Origin: an uncultured cyanobacterium
GTDB taxonomy: Bacteria > Cyanobacteriota > Cyanobacteriia > PCC-6307 > Cyanobiaceae
Assembly: GCA_903871775.1 (NCBI GenBank)
Contig: CAIQIA010000027.1
Coordinates: forward strand, 62,001 to 126,000
Length of the DNA: 64,000 bases
Direction of reading: 5' to 3'
A model generated the notes under the pieces. The model saw nothing but the letters and a program-made list of their open reading frames with translations. It was not told the DNA's origin and searched no databases. Positions within the stretch are counted from its first letter, which is position 1, and each line of letters starts with the position of its first letter. A program made the position numbers and the translations under genes. This document shows positions 26,968 through 35,657 of the stretch, in pieces.

Positions 26968-26973
26968 ACTGTA
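26968..26973 (-). promoter_or_regulatory. Putative -10 element of glpX
   Basis: On the minus strand this reads TACAGT, matching the -10 consensus at four of six positions, 57 bases before the glpX start. The facing rpe promoter lies 27 bases away, so the two could be controlled together. No convincing -35 was found. Confidence 0.35.
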
Positions 26974-26999
26974 TCAGTGAGATGGGCGGGTCGGGCCCG

Positions 27000-27005
27000 T
27001 ACAAT
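27000..27005 (+). promoter_or_regulatory. Putative -10 element of rpe
   Basis: TACAAT matches the -10 consensus at five of six positions and lies 22 bases before the rpe ATG, giving a leader of about 15 bases. The expected -35 position shows only GTGAGA, so this promoter may need an activator or be of the -35-independent kind. Confidence 0.45.
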
Positions 27006-27027
27006 CCCCTGGCGCAATGGCCAGGCC

Positions 27028-27711
27028 ATGACCCAGAAATCGCTTGTCATCGCTCCGTCGATCCTCTCGGCAGACTTCTCCCGTCTTGGTGACGATGTCC
27101 GGGCGGTCGACCAGGCCGGAGCCGACTGGATCCACGTGGATGTGATGGACGGTCGCTTCGTCCCCAACATCACCATCGGCCCCCTCGTCGTCGAGGCCCT
27201 GCGTCCGGTGACCCAGAAGCCCCTCGACGTTCACCTGATGATCGTTGAGCCCGAGCGCTACGTCGCCGACTTCGCCAAGGCGGGTGCCGATCACATCACA
27301 GTGCAGGTCGAAGCCTGCCCGCATCTCCATCGCAACCTCAGCCAGATCAGGGACCTGGGGGTCAAGTCCGGCGCCGTGCTCAATCCCAGCACCCCCCTCG
27401 ACACCCTCGAGTACTGCCTGGAGCTCTGCGACATCATTCTGATCATGAGCGTGAACCCAGGATTCGGCGGCCAGAGCTTCATCCCATCGGCGGTGGACAA
27501 GGTGCGCCGCCTGCGCAGCCTCTGCGACGAGCGGGGCCTTGATCCCTGGATCGAAGTCGATGGCGGCGTCAAGGCCGGGAACGCCTGGCAGCTGATTGAG
27601 GCAGGCGCCAATGCACTGGTGGCCGGTTCTGCGGTCTTCAACGCTCCTGACTACGCGGCGGCCATCGAAGGAATTCGCAACAGCCGCCGCCCTGTTGCCG
27701 TGGCGGCCTGA
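27028..27711 (+). CDS. rpe: Ribulose-phosphate 3-epimerase
   Basis: Rpe interconverts ribulose 5-phosphate and xylulose 5-phosphate in the Calvin and pentose phosphate cycles. The 227-residue TIM barrel has [14 protein letters not shown] at the start, then [38 protein letters not shown] and [10 protein letters not shown], all family signatures including both catalytic aspartates. ATG 27028 is chosen; the frame to 26977 overlaps the promoter. It ends 22 bases from the convergent ccsA. Confidence 0.97.
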   Translation: MTQKSLVIAPSILSADFSRLGDDVRAVDQAGADWIHVDVMDGRFVPNITIGPLVVEALRPVTQKPLDVHLMIVEPERYVADFAKAGADHITVQVEACPHLHRNLSQIRDLGVKSGAVLNPSTPLDTLEYCLELCDIILIMSVNPGFGGQSFIPSAVDKVRRLRSLCDERGLDPWIEVDGGVKAGNAWQLIEAGANALVAGSAVFNAPDYAAAIEGIRNSRRPVAVAA

Positions 27712-27733
27712 CCCGCCTCCAGCTCACCCGGGC

Positions 27734-28681
27734 TCAGTCGAAGAACCAGCCATAGCTGTGCAGGCCGATGCCAAGAAGGTTGACGCCGATGTAGCAGACG
27801 ACGATCACGACAAGACCACCCATGGCGAGCAGGGCCGGCCTCCGGCCTTGCCACCCGCGGGTGAGTCGCGCGTGCAGATAAGCCGCATAAACCAACCAGC
27901 AGATGAGCGCCCAGGTCTCCTTGGGATCCCAGCTCCACCAGCTGCCCCAGGCTTCATTGGCCCAGACCGCGCCGCTGATGATCCCCACGGTGAGCAGCAG
28001 AAAGCCCACCGTGATGGTCCGATAGCTGAGGCTGTCGAGCCGTTCGGCCAGGGGAATCGTCACCTGTTGCAGTTCCAGCTGGGCACTCGGAGGCTCAGCC
28101 ACCGCCACCGATCCAGCCCTCGGCTCCGCTATCGCCCGCCGAAACCCACCGCTGCCGATGGAGCTGCTTCGCAGATCGAGGGCCTGACCGCGATCCACCA
28201 CGAGCACCGCCATGGACAGCAGCGAGCCCACCAGCAGGGCGGCGTAGCTCATCATGATCACGCTCACGTGCATCACCAGCCAGCTGGACCGCAGGGCGGG
28301 CACCAGGGGAGCGGCATCGTGGAGGGAGCCAGGCAACGCGAAACTGGCGAAGGCCACACTCACCAGGGCCATGGGCGTGGCCGCGGCGGGCACGACCGGC
28401 GACGGCCAGCTGCGTTCCACCAGCAGCTGGGTGAACGTGCAGCCCCAGGCGAGGAAGCAGAGGGACTCGTACAGGTTGCTCACCGGGAAATGGCCGGAGG
28501 TGGCCCATCGCAGCAACAGCTGGGCGGTCAGCAGCAGGTTGGCAGCCACGATCAGCCCCCTCACCACCGGTGACGACGGGCCTTCACGCCCACCGGTGAG
28601 AGACCAGAAGGCCAGGGGCAGGGCCATCAGCAGGCTGGCAAACGCCAGCAGACCAAGCAGCAGAACCGGATCGTCGAACAC
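27734..28681 (-). CDS. ccsA: Cytochrome c biogenesis protein CcsA
   Basis: CcsA forms the membrane heme-lyase of the system II pathway with Ccs1/ResB and attaches heme to c-type cytochromes on the lumenal side. The 315-residue protein has about eight membrane segments, the tryptophan-rich WWD-type motif in [20 protein letters not shown], and conserved histidines such as [16 protein letters not shown] and GLHSYGWFF. It lies at the end of the lpt unit, 29 bases behind lptF/G. The ResB partner is not in this window. Confidence 0.93.
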   Translation of the reverse strand: MFDDPVLLLGLLAFASLLMALPLAFWSLTGGREGPSSPVVRGLIVAANLLLTAQLLLRWATSGHFPVSNLYESLCFLAWGCTFTQLLVERSWPSPVVPAAATPMALVSVAFASFALPGSLHDAAPLVPALRSSWLVMHVSVIMMSYAALLVGSLLSMAVLVVDRGQALDLRSSSIGSGGFRRAIAEPRAGSVAVAEPPSAQLELQQVTIPLAERLDSLSYRTITVGFLLLTVGIISGAVWANEAWGSWWSWDPKETWALICWLVYAAYLHARLTRGWQGRRPALLAMGGLVVIVVCYIGVNLLGIGLHSYGWFFD

Positions 28682-28710
28682 CAGGGACCAGCGGACCGTA
28701 CTGGTCTAAG

Positions 28711-29883
28711 TCAGCGGCTGGCTCCCCGCAGCAGCCACAGACCCCCAAGAAGGCCGATGACGACGGGGGACCAGGCCGAGACCACCGGTGCCACCGTGCC
28801 CTTGACCCCCAGGGAACTGGAGACGAAGGCCAGCAGGTAGTAAAGGAAAATCAGCAGAACGCTGATGCCGAAGCCCTGGCTGCGGCTGGTGCGGCCGGTG
28901 GGCCTGGCCCCGAGGCTGGCCCCGATCAGACCGAACACCAGGCAGATGGCGGGGAAGGAGAACTTCTCCTGGATGCGCACCCGCAGCTTGCGCGCTTCCT
29001 TGCGATCGCCGGCACGATCGAGCACCTGCAGACCCTGGCGGGCCTGGGCCACGGTCATGTTGTTGGCATCCTTGGGCAGCTCAGCCAGTTCCAGGGGGTC
29101 GCTGACCAGCGGATAGAGGTAGCGATCGAACTTGGCGGTGGTCGTGTTGCCGTCAAGATCACCGAAATTGATGATTGTGCCGTTGCGAAACTCCCACTGT
29201 CCACTGGACTGATCAAAGCGTGCCGTTGCGGCCTGGAGCATCTGGCGCTGCCCCCCCCGGCTGAAATCGAGGACGGTCACGTCGCGCATCGCCCCCGCAC
29301 GGAACTCACGGGCGTAGAAGAGCTGGGTCAGCCGTTCCTTGTCGTTGTCAATCGCATCGGTCACTCGCCCATAGCGGGGGTAAATGATGTTTTCTCCCTT
29401 TTCCGAATCAATGCTGCGGCCGATGGCCCGATGCAACATCACATAACCAGCCCTGTTGGCGGGGGGAACGATCACGTCGTTGAACACGAAGGTGAGCAGG
29501 CTCATGAGCGCTGCCAGCGCGATCGCAGGCACCAGAAAGCGGCTGGTGGAGACACCGATGCTGCGCAGGGCCGTCAGTTCGCTGCCTCCGGACAGGCGGC
29601 TGTAGGCGAGCAGGGTGGCCATCAGGGTCGCCATCGGGAACGACAGCACCAGGAATCCCGGCAGCTTGAGCAGCAGGACCCGCATGGCCACATCAAGGGC
29701 GAGTCCGGCCTCGGCCACCTTGCGCACGAGATCGAAGACGACACCCACCGACAGGGTCACCGCCGTGAAGGCGGCGACACCGAACAGCAGGGGACCGATC
29801 AGTTCACCCAGAAGCCAGCGATCCATGATCGGCAGGCGCCGCCAGAGCTGATGGCCTGGCATGGTCTCGAGGAGGCGTGTCAC
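28711..29883 (-). CDS. LptF/LptG-family LPS export permease
   Basis: This 390-residue protein is a YjgP/YjgQ permease, the membrane part of the LptB2FG exporter that pulls lipopolysaccharide out of the inner membrane. Six membrane segments are visible, three at each end (LLFGVAAFTAVTLSVGVVFD; LPGFLVLSFPMATLMATLLA; ISVLLIFLYYLLAFVSSSLG), with a periplasmic jellyroll between them. Only one such gene is present here, and cyanobacteria often have a single LptF/G. It overlaps lptB by 4 bases. Confidence 0.9.
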   Translation of the reverse strand: MTRLLETMPGHQLWRRLPIMDRWLLGELIGPLLFGVAAFTAVTLSVGVVFDLVRKVAEAGLALDVAMRVLLLKLPGFLVLSFPMATLMATLLAYSRLSGGSELTALRSIGVSTSRFLVPAIALAALMSLLTFVFNDVIVPPANRAGYVMLHRAIGRSIDSEKGENIIYPRYGRVTDAIDNDKERLTQLFYAREFRAGAMRDVTVLDFSRGGQRQMLQAATARFDQSSGQWEFRNGTIINFGDLDGNTTTAKFDRYLYPLVSDPLELAELPKDANNMTVAQARQGLQVLDRAGDRKEARKLRVRIQEKFSFPAICLVFGLIGASLGARPTGRTSRSQGFGISVLLIFLYYLLAFVSSSLGVKGTVAPVVSAWSPVVIGLLGGLWLLRGASR

Positions 29884-30608
29884 AACCTGAACCCTTCGCC
29901 GAGGTAATGGCGCTGCACCATGGGGTCGGCCGCAACGCTGGCGGAATCACCGGCGGCCAGGATCTGACCGTCGGTGAGGATGTAGGCCCTGTCCGTGATC
30001 GAGAGGGTCTCGCGGACGTTGTGGTCGGTGATGAGCATGCCCACCCCCCGCTCCCGCAACCTGAGGATCAGCTCCTGCAGATCGTGAACGGCGAGGGGGT
30101 CAACGCCGGCGAAGGGTTCGTCCAGCAGCAGATAGCGGGGGCCTCGGGGGCCGACGGCGAGAGCGCGGGCCACTTCCGTGCGCCGCCGCTCACCGCCCGA
30201 GAGTTGATAGCCCAGGCGATGGCAGAAGCGGCCCAACTGGAACTCGTCAATCAGTTCCTCCAGCCGCTCGCGCCGCAGGCCTGGGGGATAGCCGCTTTCC
30301 TGCATCGCCATCAGCAGGTTGTCGCGCACACTCAGCGTTCGGAACACGCTGGCCTCCTGAGGCAGGTAGCCGATGCCCCGACGAGCCCGCTCGGGCATCG
30401 CCAGGGACGTGATCGAGACATTTTCGAGGCGCACATCACCCCGGTCTGGACGCAGTAGACCAGTGACCAGGTTGAAGGTGGTGGTCTTGCCGGCGCCATT
30501 GGGGCCGAGCAGGCCCACCACTTCGGACGGTTCGAGCTGAAGCGTCACGCCCCGCACCACAGGGCGACCCGAGAGGGTGAGCTGCACGTCGATCAGTTGA
30601 AGGGTCAT
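29880..30608 (-). CDS. lptB: LPS export ABC transporter ATP-binding protein LptB
   Basis: LptB is the ATPase that powers LPS extraction with LptF/G. The 242-residue protein has Walker A in GLLGPNGAGKTTTFNL, the Q-loop GYLPQEASVFR, the ABC signature QLSGGERRRTEVARAL and Walker B YLLLDEPFAGVDP, then the switch histidine in ITDHNVRET. It overlaps lptA upstream and the permease downstream by 4 bases, showing tight coupling. Confidence 0.95.
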   Translation of the reverse strand: MTLQLIDVQLTLSGRPVVRGVTLQLEPSEVVGLLGPNGAGKTTTFNLVTGLLRPDRGDVRLENVSITSLAMPERARRGIGYLPQEASVFRTLSVRDNLLMAMQESGYPPGLRRERLEELIDEFQLGRFCHRLGYQLSGGERRRTEVARALAVGPRGPRYLLLDEPFAGVDPLAVHDLQELILRLRERGVGMLITDHNVRETLSITDRAYILTDGQILAAGDSASVAADPMVQRHYLGEGFRL

Positions 30609-31129
30609 CGAGACCCCTCCCGTGCCGGTGCCACAGGCGCCATGCGCTGAAGACGAATCCAGCTGCGCACCTGATCGCCGGCGGGTGGGTCGGCGATCAG
30701 GCGATCGGCCTGCACGAGATACGTGACCCGTTGGGCCTTGAGGCGATTGCCCCCTTCCTGGACGACGTCGACGTCGCCGCTGAGGATGATACGGCCTTCC
30801 TTGGTGAAGTACTGGGCCTGGCGGGCCGTGGCGACCAGCTTTTTCTCGGGATACAGCACCCGCACATTGCCGGTCGCGGTCACGACACCCGTGACGTTGT
30901 CGGCCTGCTGCACATCCGATTCGACCGTGATTAACGGCCCCTGGGCAGCGGGAACCCCTGCCTCTGCCGGCGTCGCGGTGGTGGGCGGGGTCGTGGTCGT
31001 TGGTGCGGTGGTGGGGTTGGTTGTGGTCGTGATCTGGTCCGCCATGGGGATGGCCTTGCCGAGGTCAGCGGCGATGACGAGCTGCAGTCCGGCGAGCAGG
31101 GCGATGACCCCGGCAGAGCGCGCAACCAT
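30605..31129 (-). CDS. lptA: LptA/OstA-family periplasmic LPS transport protein
   Basis: The protein is the periplasmic bridge of the Lpt system. From ATG 31129 it begins with a signal segment (VARSAGVIALLAGLQLVIAA), then an unusual threonine- and proline-rich linker (TTTTNPTTAPTTTTPPTTAT) and an OstA domain (VTATGNVRVLYPEKKLVATA; EGRIILSGDVDVVQEGGNRL). The frame is open to 31168, but that start would overlap the DUF309 gene by 14 bases. The linker looks disordered and is not a normal part of LptA. Confidence 0.85.
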   Translation of the reverse strand: MVARSAGVIALLAGLQLVIAADLGKAIPMADQITTTTNPTTAPTTTTPPTTATPAEAGVPAAQGPLITVESDVQQADNVTGVVTATGNVRVLYPEKKLVATARQAQYFTKEGRIILSGDVDVVQEGGNRLKAQRVTYLVQADRLIADPPAGDQVRSWIRLQRMAPVAPAREGSR

Positions 31130-31154
31130 GGCCGGCCTGACAGCAGGGCGGAGT

Positions 31155-31526
31155 TTAGTCCGGTGCATGGCTGAAATTCAGGCTGGGGAGGGAAAGATCC
31201 GGGGCATCCTGACCGGACTGGAGCCGGGAGAGAAGACGCTGCAGGGGACCCAGCAGCGAATCCTGATCAAGGCCCGTTGGTGGGGACACCGCAGACCCGA
31301 GACGCCCGCGTGACTCCCCCAGGAGCACCATGGCTCCGTGGAGATTGCCCCGCTGCCGATGGAGCAACGCCACGGACAGCTGCACCATTCCCTGCAACCA
31401 GCGCCGCTCGGGGTCGCCGGTTTCATGCCAGAGCTCTTCAAAGAGGTCATGGGCCCCGTACCAGTCGTGGCCGTTGAAGCGATCAACGGCCTGCTGGAAA
31501 CGGGGGTCAGCCTGGAATGGCGACAA
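31155..31526 (-). CDS. DUF309-family protein
   Basis: The 123-residue protein matches DUF309: DRFNGHDWYGAHDLFEELWH then RWLQGMVQLSVALLHRQRGN are the family signature, forming an all-helical fold with conserved histidine, glutamate and tryptophan. The biochemical role of the family is not known. The gene starts 2 bases after the typA stop and precedes lptA, so it is embedded in the lpt operon. Confidence 0.82.
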   Translation of the reverse strand: MSPFQADPRFQQAVDRFNGHDWYGAHDLFEELWHETGDPERRWLQGMVQLSVALLHRQRGNLHGAMVLLGESRGRLGSAVSPPTGLDQDSLLGPLQRLLSRLQSGQDAPDLSLPSLNFSHAPD

Positions 31527-31528
31527 TC

Positions 31529-33337
31529 TCAGCGGCGGGCGGCACGTTTGGCCGGCAGCTTGCGCAGTCGGATCGACTCGGGAGTGACCTCAAGGAGCTC
31601 ATCGGAACCGATGTACTCCAGGGCCCTTTCGAGCGTCATCTGCACAGGTGTCTGTAGGGTATCGAGCTCGTCGGCACCGGCGGAACGCATGTTGGTCAGC
31701 TGCTTTGTCTTGCAGACATTGATCTCGAGATCCTGGGGCCGGTTGTTTTCGCCGACGATCATCCCCTTGTAGACCTTGGTGCCAGGAGCAATGAAGAACT
31801 GGCCGCGGTCTTCAGCGTTCTTGAGCGCGTAGAACGTTGCCGTTCCTTCTTCGAAGGAAATAAGCACACCATTCCGTCGGGTGTCCAAGTCGCCCTGCAT
31901 CCGCCGATAATCAAGGAACGAGTGGCTCATGATGCCCTCGCCTCGCGTGGCACGGATGAAATCACCGCGGAAACCGATCAGCCCGCGGGATGGCACCACG
32001 AATTCGAGCTGGGTACGGCCATCGGCGCCGGTCTCCATGTTCTGCATCTCGCCGCGGCGCACACCCAGGCGTTCGATGCAGGTCCCGACAGCTTCTTCAG
32101 GTACATCGAGAACCAGGGTCTCGAAGGGTTCGCAGGGGGTGCCGTCGATGGTCCGGAAGATCACCTGCGGCTGCGACACCTGAAACTCGTAACCCTCACG
32201 GCGCATGGTTTCGATGAGGATGCCGAGGTGCAGCTCACCGCGGCCACTGACGGCGAACCGGTCGGGTGAGTCGGTGTCCTCGACCCGCAGGGCAACGTTG
32301 GTAAGCAGTTCCTTCTGCAGGCGGTCGCGCAGCTGACGGCTGGTGACGAACTTGCCCTCCTTGCCGGCGAAGGGTGAGTCGTTCACGCAGAAGGTCATCT
32401 GCAGCGTGGGCTCATCCACCCGGATCAGCGGCAGTGCCTCGGGGTTGTCAGGGCAGGCCAGGGTTTCGCCGATGTTGACATCGTCGAAACCAGCAATGGC
32501 CACCAGATCACCGGCCGAAGCGGAGGTGACCTCCACCCGCTGCAACCCCTGAAAGCCCAGCAACTTGCTGATCCGGCCCCGCTTGATGCTGCCGTCGTCC
32601 TTGATCAGGGCTGTGGTCTGGCCGGCGGTCACCTGACCGTTGTGGATCTTGCCGATGACGATGCGACCGAGAAAATCGGAATAGTCAAGGGTGGTGATCT
32701 GAAGTTGGAAAGGCTTGGCGGGATCCCCCACCGGCGGTGGAACATGGCGCAGAATGGCATCGAACAGCGGACGCATCGTGTCGCTCTCCGTGGCCATATC
32801 CGGCTTGGCGAAACCGCCGAGACCGCTGCCGAACAGGTAAGGGAAATCGCACTGGTCGTCATCGGCCCCGAGTTCGATAAACAGGTCGAGCACCTTGCTG
32901 ACGGCCACCTCGGGATCAGCCCTGGGACGGTCAATCTTGTTGACGAAAACGATCGGTCGCAGTCCCTTCTCAAGGGCTTTCTTGAGCACAAAACGGGTCT
33001 GGGGCATCGGCCCCTCGTTGGCGTCAACAATCAGCAGACAGCCATCAACCATGCCGAGGACACGCTCCACTTCTCCACCGAAGTCGGCGTGGCCAGGGGT
33101 GTCGACGATGTTGATGCGGATGCCCTCGTAATCGACGGCGGTGTTCTTGGACAGGATCGTGATGCCCCGCTCCCGCTCCAGGTCGTTGGAATCCAGCACA
33201 CAGGTGGGCACGGCCTCACCATCGCGGAAGATGCCCGACTGCTTGAGCAGGGCGTCCACCAGGGTGGTTTTGCCGTGGTCGACGTGGGCGATGATCGCGA
33301 TGTTGCGAATCGCCGAGGGCTGGCTGGCGCCGCTCAT
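31529..33337 (-). CDS. typA: Ribosome-associated GTPase TypA/BipA
   Basis: The 602-residue translational GTPase binds ribosomes under stress and helps in large-subunit assembly. The G1 motif is [16 protein letters not shown]3 is [15 protein letters not shown] and G4 is [13 protein letters not shown], followed by beta-barrel and EF-G-like domains and the BipA-specific C-terminus. It may head the downstream DUF309-lpt-ccsA unit. Upstream, a tandem 17-base repeat and a promoter-like TAGACT are found. Confidence 0.97.
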   Translation of the reverse strand: MSGASQPSAIRNIAIIAHVDHGKTTLVDALLKQSGIFRDGEAVPTCVLDSNDLERERGITILSKNTAVDYEGIRINIVDTPGHADFGGEVERVLGMVDGCLLIVDANEGPMPQTRFVLKKALEKGLRPIVFVNKIDRPRADPEVAVSKVLDLFIELGADDDQCDFPYLFGSGLGGFAKPDMATESDTMRPLFDAILRHVPPPVGDPAKPFQLQITTLDYSDFLGRIVIGKIHNGQVTAGQTTALIKDDGSIKRGRISKLLGFQGLQRVEVTSASAGDLVAIAGFDDVNIGETLACPDNPEALPLIRVDEPTLQMTFCVNDSPFAGKEGKFVTSRQLRDRLQKELLTNVALRVEDTDSPDRFAVSGRGELHLGILIETMRREGYEFQVSQPQVIFRTIDGTPCEPFETLVLDVPEEAVGTCIERLGVRRGEMQNMETGADGRTQLEFVVPSRGLIGFRGDFIRATRGEGIMSHSFLDYRRMQGDLDTRRNGVLISFEEGTATFYALKNAEDRGQFFIAPGTKVYKGMIVGENNRPQDLEINVCKTKQLTNMRSAGADELDTLQTPVQMTLERALEYIGSDELLEVTPESIRLRKLPAKRAARR

Positions 33338-33398
33338 AAGAAAGTTGCTGGAGGCAGTTGACGGAACAGGACCCTCGCAAGGCGAGCGGGGCCGGGGC

Positions 33399-33432
33399 CT
33401 GAATCAGCACCAGGTCTGAATCAGTACCAGGA
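33399..33432 (-). repeat. Tandem 17-base repeat in the typA leader
   Basis: Two adjacent copies of a 17-mer, CTGAATCAG(C/T)ACCAGG(T/A) on the plus strand, lie about 60-95 bases before the typA start. A minus-strand -10-like TAGACT is at 33434-33439, so transcription would begin inside the second copy and the repeat would be the very start of the mRNA. The rest of the 134-base gap shows no other structure. Confidence 0.6.
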
Positions 33433-33471
33433 GAGTCTAACCCTACGACGGTGGAAACCGGTCGGTCGGCC

Positions 33472-34194
33472 TCAGCGTCCGTTGAGCCGATGGGCCGCCG
33501 CAAACTGGCGCAGGGCTTCCCCTGTGCCTTCGAAACGCCAGTGCCAGGGTTCGTAGCTCACGCCCTGGCGGTTCTGCTGCGGAAAGGAGAGCTGGAAATG
33601 GAAGCGGGCGGCGTTCTGCTGAAGCCAGGCGTAGGCCGGGGTGGATTCGAAGCTGGGCGAGAGGTTGCTGGCCGGCAGGGAGCCATCTCCGAGGTCGATG
33701 GCATAGCCGGTGCTGTGTTCAGAAAACCCGGGCGGAGCACTCACGCGGGCCCGCTCCTCGACGGTCTGGTTGCGCTCGGATTTGACGCCGAAGAAGATCT
33801 GCTTCTGAATGTCAATCGAGCGGAAGGCGCTGATCAGCCGCAGGTCGACGCCATCGGCGGCCGCCGCGGCTCGCATCTGCTGAAAGGCCTCGCCGGCATC
33901 GCGATCCATCTGGAAGCCGCTGGCGATCTCGACCAGCCGGTCGGCGGGTGCCTCGGGATAGGGGAAATGTCCGAGGAGTCGCCCCTGGGGGTCCAGCCTC
34001 GCGGCGATTCCAGGCACGGGGAGGGGCCCGAGAAACCGGCGCTGCAGCTCGTCGCGCAGGAGCACAAGGGCCCCGAGGCCGCCGCCGATGGCGATCGCCG
34101 CCGTGAGCACCACCGGGCCGATCGGCAGTTCGCGCCGCCGTGACGACGGACGCACCCTGCGCGCTACGGGGAGTTCCTCACGGGTTCGCGGCAT
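33472..34194 (-). CDS. VanY-type D-Ala-D-Ala carboxypeptidase (M15B)
   Basis: The 240-residue protein is membrane-anchored (GPVVLTAAIAIGGGLGALVLL near residues 25-45) with an M15 peptidase domain outside. Zinc ligands are in FSEHSTGYAIDLGDGS (H and D) and YEPWHWRFEG (H), and DLRLISAFRSIDIQ is typical of VanY. It trims the terminal D-alanine from wall stem peptides. Antibiotic resistance is not implied. I chose ATG 34194 (MPRTREELP) since the longer frame enters the promoter region of the divergent chlP. Confidence 0.88.
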   Translation of the reverse strand: MPRTREELPVARRVRPSSRRRELPIGPVVLTAAIAIGGGLGALVLLRDELQRRFLGPLPVPGIAARLDPQGRLLGHFPYPEAPADRLVEIASGFQMDRDAGEAFQQMRAAAAADGVDLRLISAFRSIDIQKQIFFGVKSERNQTVEERARVSAPPGFSEHSTGYAIDLGDGSLPASNLSPSFESTPAYAWLQQNAARFHFQLSFPQQNRQGVSYEPWHWRFEGTGEALRQFAAAHRLNGR

Positions 34195-34242
34195 CCGAGG
34201 CGGGCCTGGGAACGTGAGGATCGTAGTGGGCAGAGGCCATCT

Positions 34243-34263
34243 GGCCACCCCGGGGCGGTGGCC
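34243..34263. promoter_or_regulatory. Perfect inverted repeat upstream of chlP
   Basis: GGCCACC and GGTGGCC form a perfect 7-base inverted repeat around CCGGGGC, in the 110-base gap between the VanY-like gene and chlP. Six bases after it lies TAGCGT (34269-34274), a possible -10 for chlP. The position fits an operator, but no known factor is matched. Confidence 0.35.
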
Positions 34264-34304
34264 GGTGGTAGCGTCGAAATACGGAGGCTCTGAAGGTCGG
34301 GACC

Positions 34305-35657
34305 ATGGTGCGAGTGGCGGTGGTGGGCGGCGGTCCCAGCGGATCCTGTGCGGCTGAGGTGCTCGCAAAGGCCGGCATCGAGACCTGGCTGTTCGAGCGC
34401 AAGCTCGATAACGCCAAACCCTGCGGCGGGGCCATCCCCCTCTGCATGGTTCAGGAGTTCGATCTGCCCGACGGGATCATCGACCGCAAGGTCCGCCGAA
34501 TGAAGATGATTTCTCCCTCCAACCGTGAGGTTGACATTCATCTCGACAACAGCGACGAGTACATCGGCATGTGTCGCCGTGAGGTGCTGGATGCCTTCCT
34601 GCGTGACCGGGCCGCCGCCCTTGGGGCCACGCTGGTGAACGGCCTGGTGCAGCGCATCGAGACCGGCAGCAACCGCCAGGGTCCTTACACTCTTCACTAC
34701 GCCGACTACAGCGGCGGCGGCGCCACCGGTGAGGCCCGCACCCTTGAGGTGGATGTGATCATCGGTGCCGACGGTGCCAACAGCCGAGTCGCCAAGGCCA
34801 TGGATGCCGGCGATTACAACGTGGCGATCGCCTTCCAGGAACGCATTCGGCTCCCCAGGGAGGAGATGGCGTACTACGAGGACCTTGCCGAGATGTACGT
34901 CGGCACCGACGTGTCGCCCGACTTCTACGCCTGGGTGTTCCCCAAGTACGACCACGTGGCGGTGGGCACCGGCACCATGCAGCAGAACCAGTCCCTGATC
35001 AAGGGGCTGCAGGAGGGCATCCGCCAGCGGGCCAGCCGCCGGCTGCTGCGGGGTGAGGTGATCAAGGTTGAGGCCCATCCAATCCCCGAGCATCCCCGCC
35101 CCCGGCGGGTGGTCGGTCGCATGGCCCTGGTGGGCGATGCTGCCGGCTACGTCACCAAGAGCTCGGGCGAGGGGATCTATTTCGCCGCCAAGAGCGGCCG
35201 CATGTGTGCCGAGCAGATCGTCGCCACCAGCCAGGCGGGCGCCCGCGTTCCCTCCGAAGCGGATCTGAAGGGCTATCTGCGGAGCTGGGATCGACAGTAC
35301 GGCACCACCTATCGGGTGCTCGATCTGCTTCAGACGATCTTCTATCGCAACGATGCGGCCCGGGAGGCCTTCGTCGAGATGTGCGATGACAAGGATGTGC
35401 AGCGCCTCACCTTCGACAGCTACCTCTATAAGCGCGTCGTGGCGATGAACCCCTGGCAGCAGGTCAAGCTCACCCTGCTCACCATCGGGGCCATCCTGCG
35501 GGGCAACGCTCTCGCACCCATGGGCTACCGGCCGGTGCCGAGTGCCGTCCGTGGGGCTGATGAGGCCGAGACGATTCTGGCCGAAGGCGGCATCCGTGGC
35601 GGGATCCGCGTTGCCCCCGTCACCCCCGACAGGGAGCCCGCCCTCACCCGTTCGTGA
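34305..35657 (+). CDS. chlP: Geranylgeranyl diphosphate reductase ChlP
   Basis: ChlP reduces geranylgeranyl groups to phytyl for chlorophyll, and supplies tocopherol and phylloquinone synthesis. The 450-residue flavoprotein begins with VRVAVVGGGPSGSCAAEVLA and carries the substrate-pocket KPCGGAIPLCMVQEFDLPD, VDVIIGADGANSRVAKAMD and LVGDAAGYVTKSSGEGIYFA motifs. The start GTG or ATG lies at 34305 in a TCGGGACC context. The stop overlaps the GTG start of crtL (GTGA), so two pigment enzymes are co-translated. Confidence 0.96.
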   Translation: MVRVAVVGGGPSGSCAAEVLAKAGIETWLFERKLDNAKPCGGAIPLCMVQEFDLPDGIIDRKVRRMKMISPSNREVDIHLDNSDEYIGMCRREVLDAFLRDRAAALGATLVNGLVQRIETGSNRQGPYTLHYADYSGGGATGEARTLEVDVIIGADGANSRVAKAMDAGDYNVAIAFQERIRLPREEMAYYEDLAEMYVGTDVSPDFYAWVFPKYDHVAVGTGTMQQNQSLIKGLQEGIRQRASRRLLRGEVIKVEAHPIPEHPRPRRVVGRMALVGDAAGYVTKSSGEGIYFAAKSGRMCAEQIVATSQAGARVPSEADLKGYLRSWDRQYGTTYRVLDLLQTIFYRNDAAREAFVEMCDDKDVQRLTFDSYLYKRVVAMNPWQQVKLTLLTIGAILRGNALAPMGYRPVPSAVRGADEAETILAEGGIRGGIRVAPVTPDREPALTRS

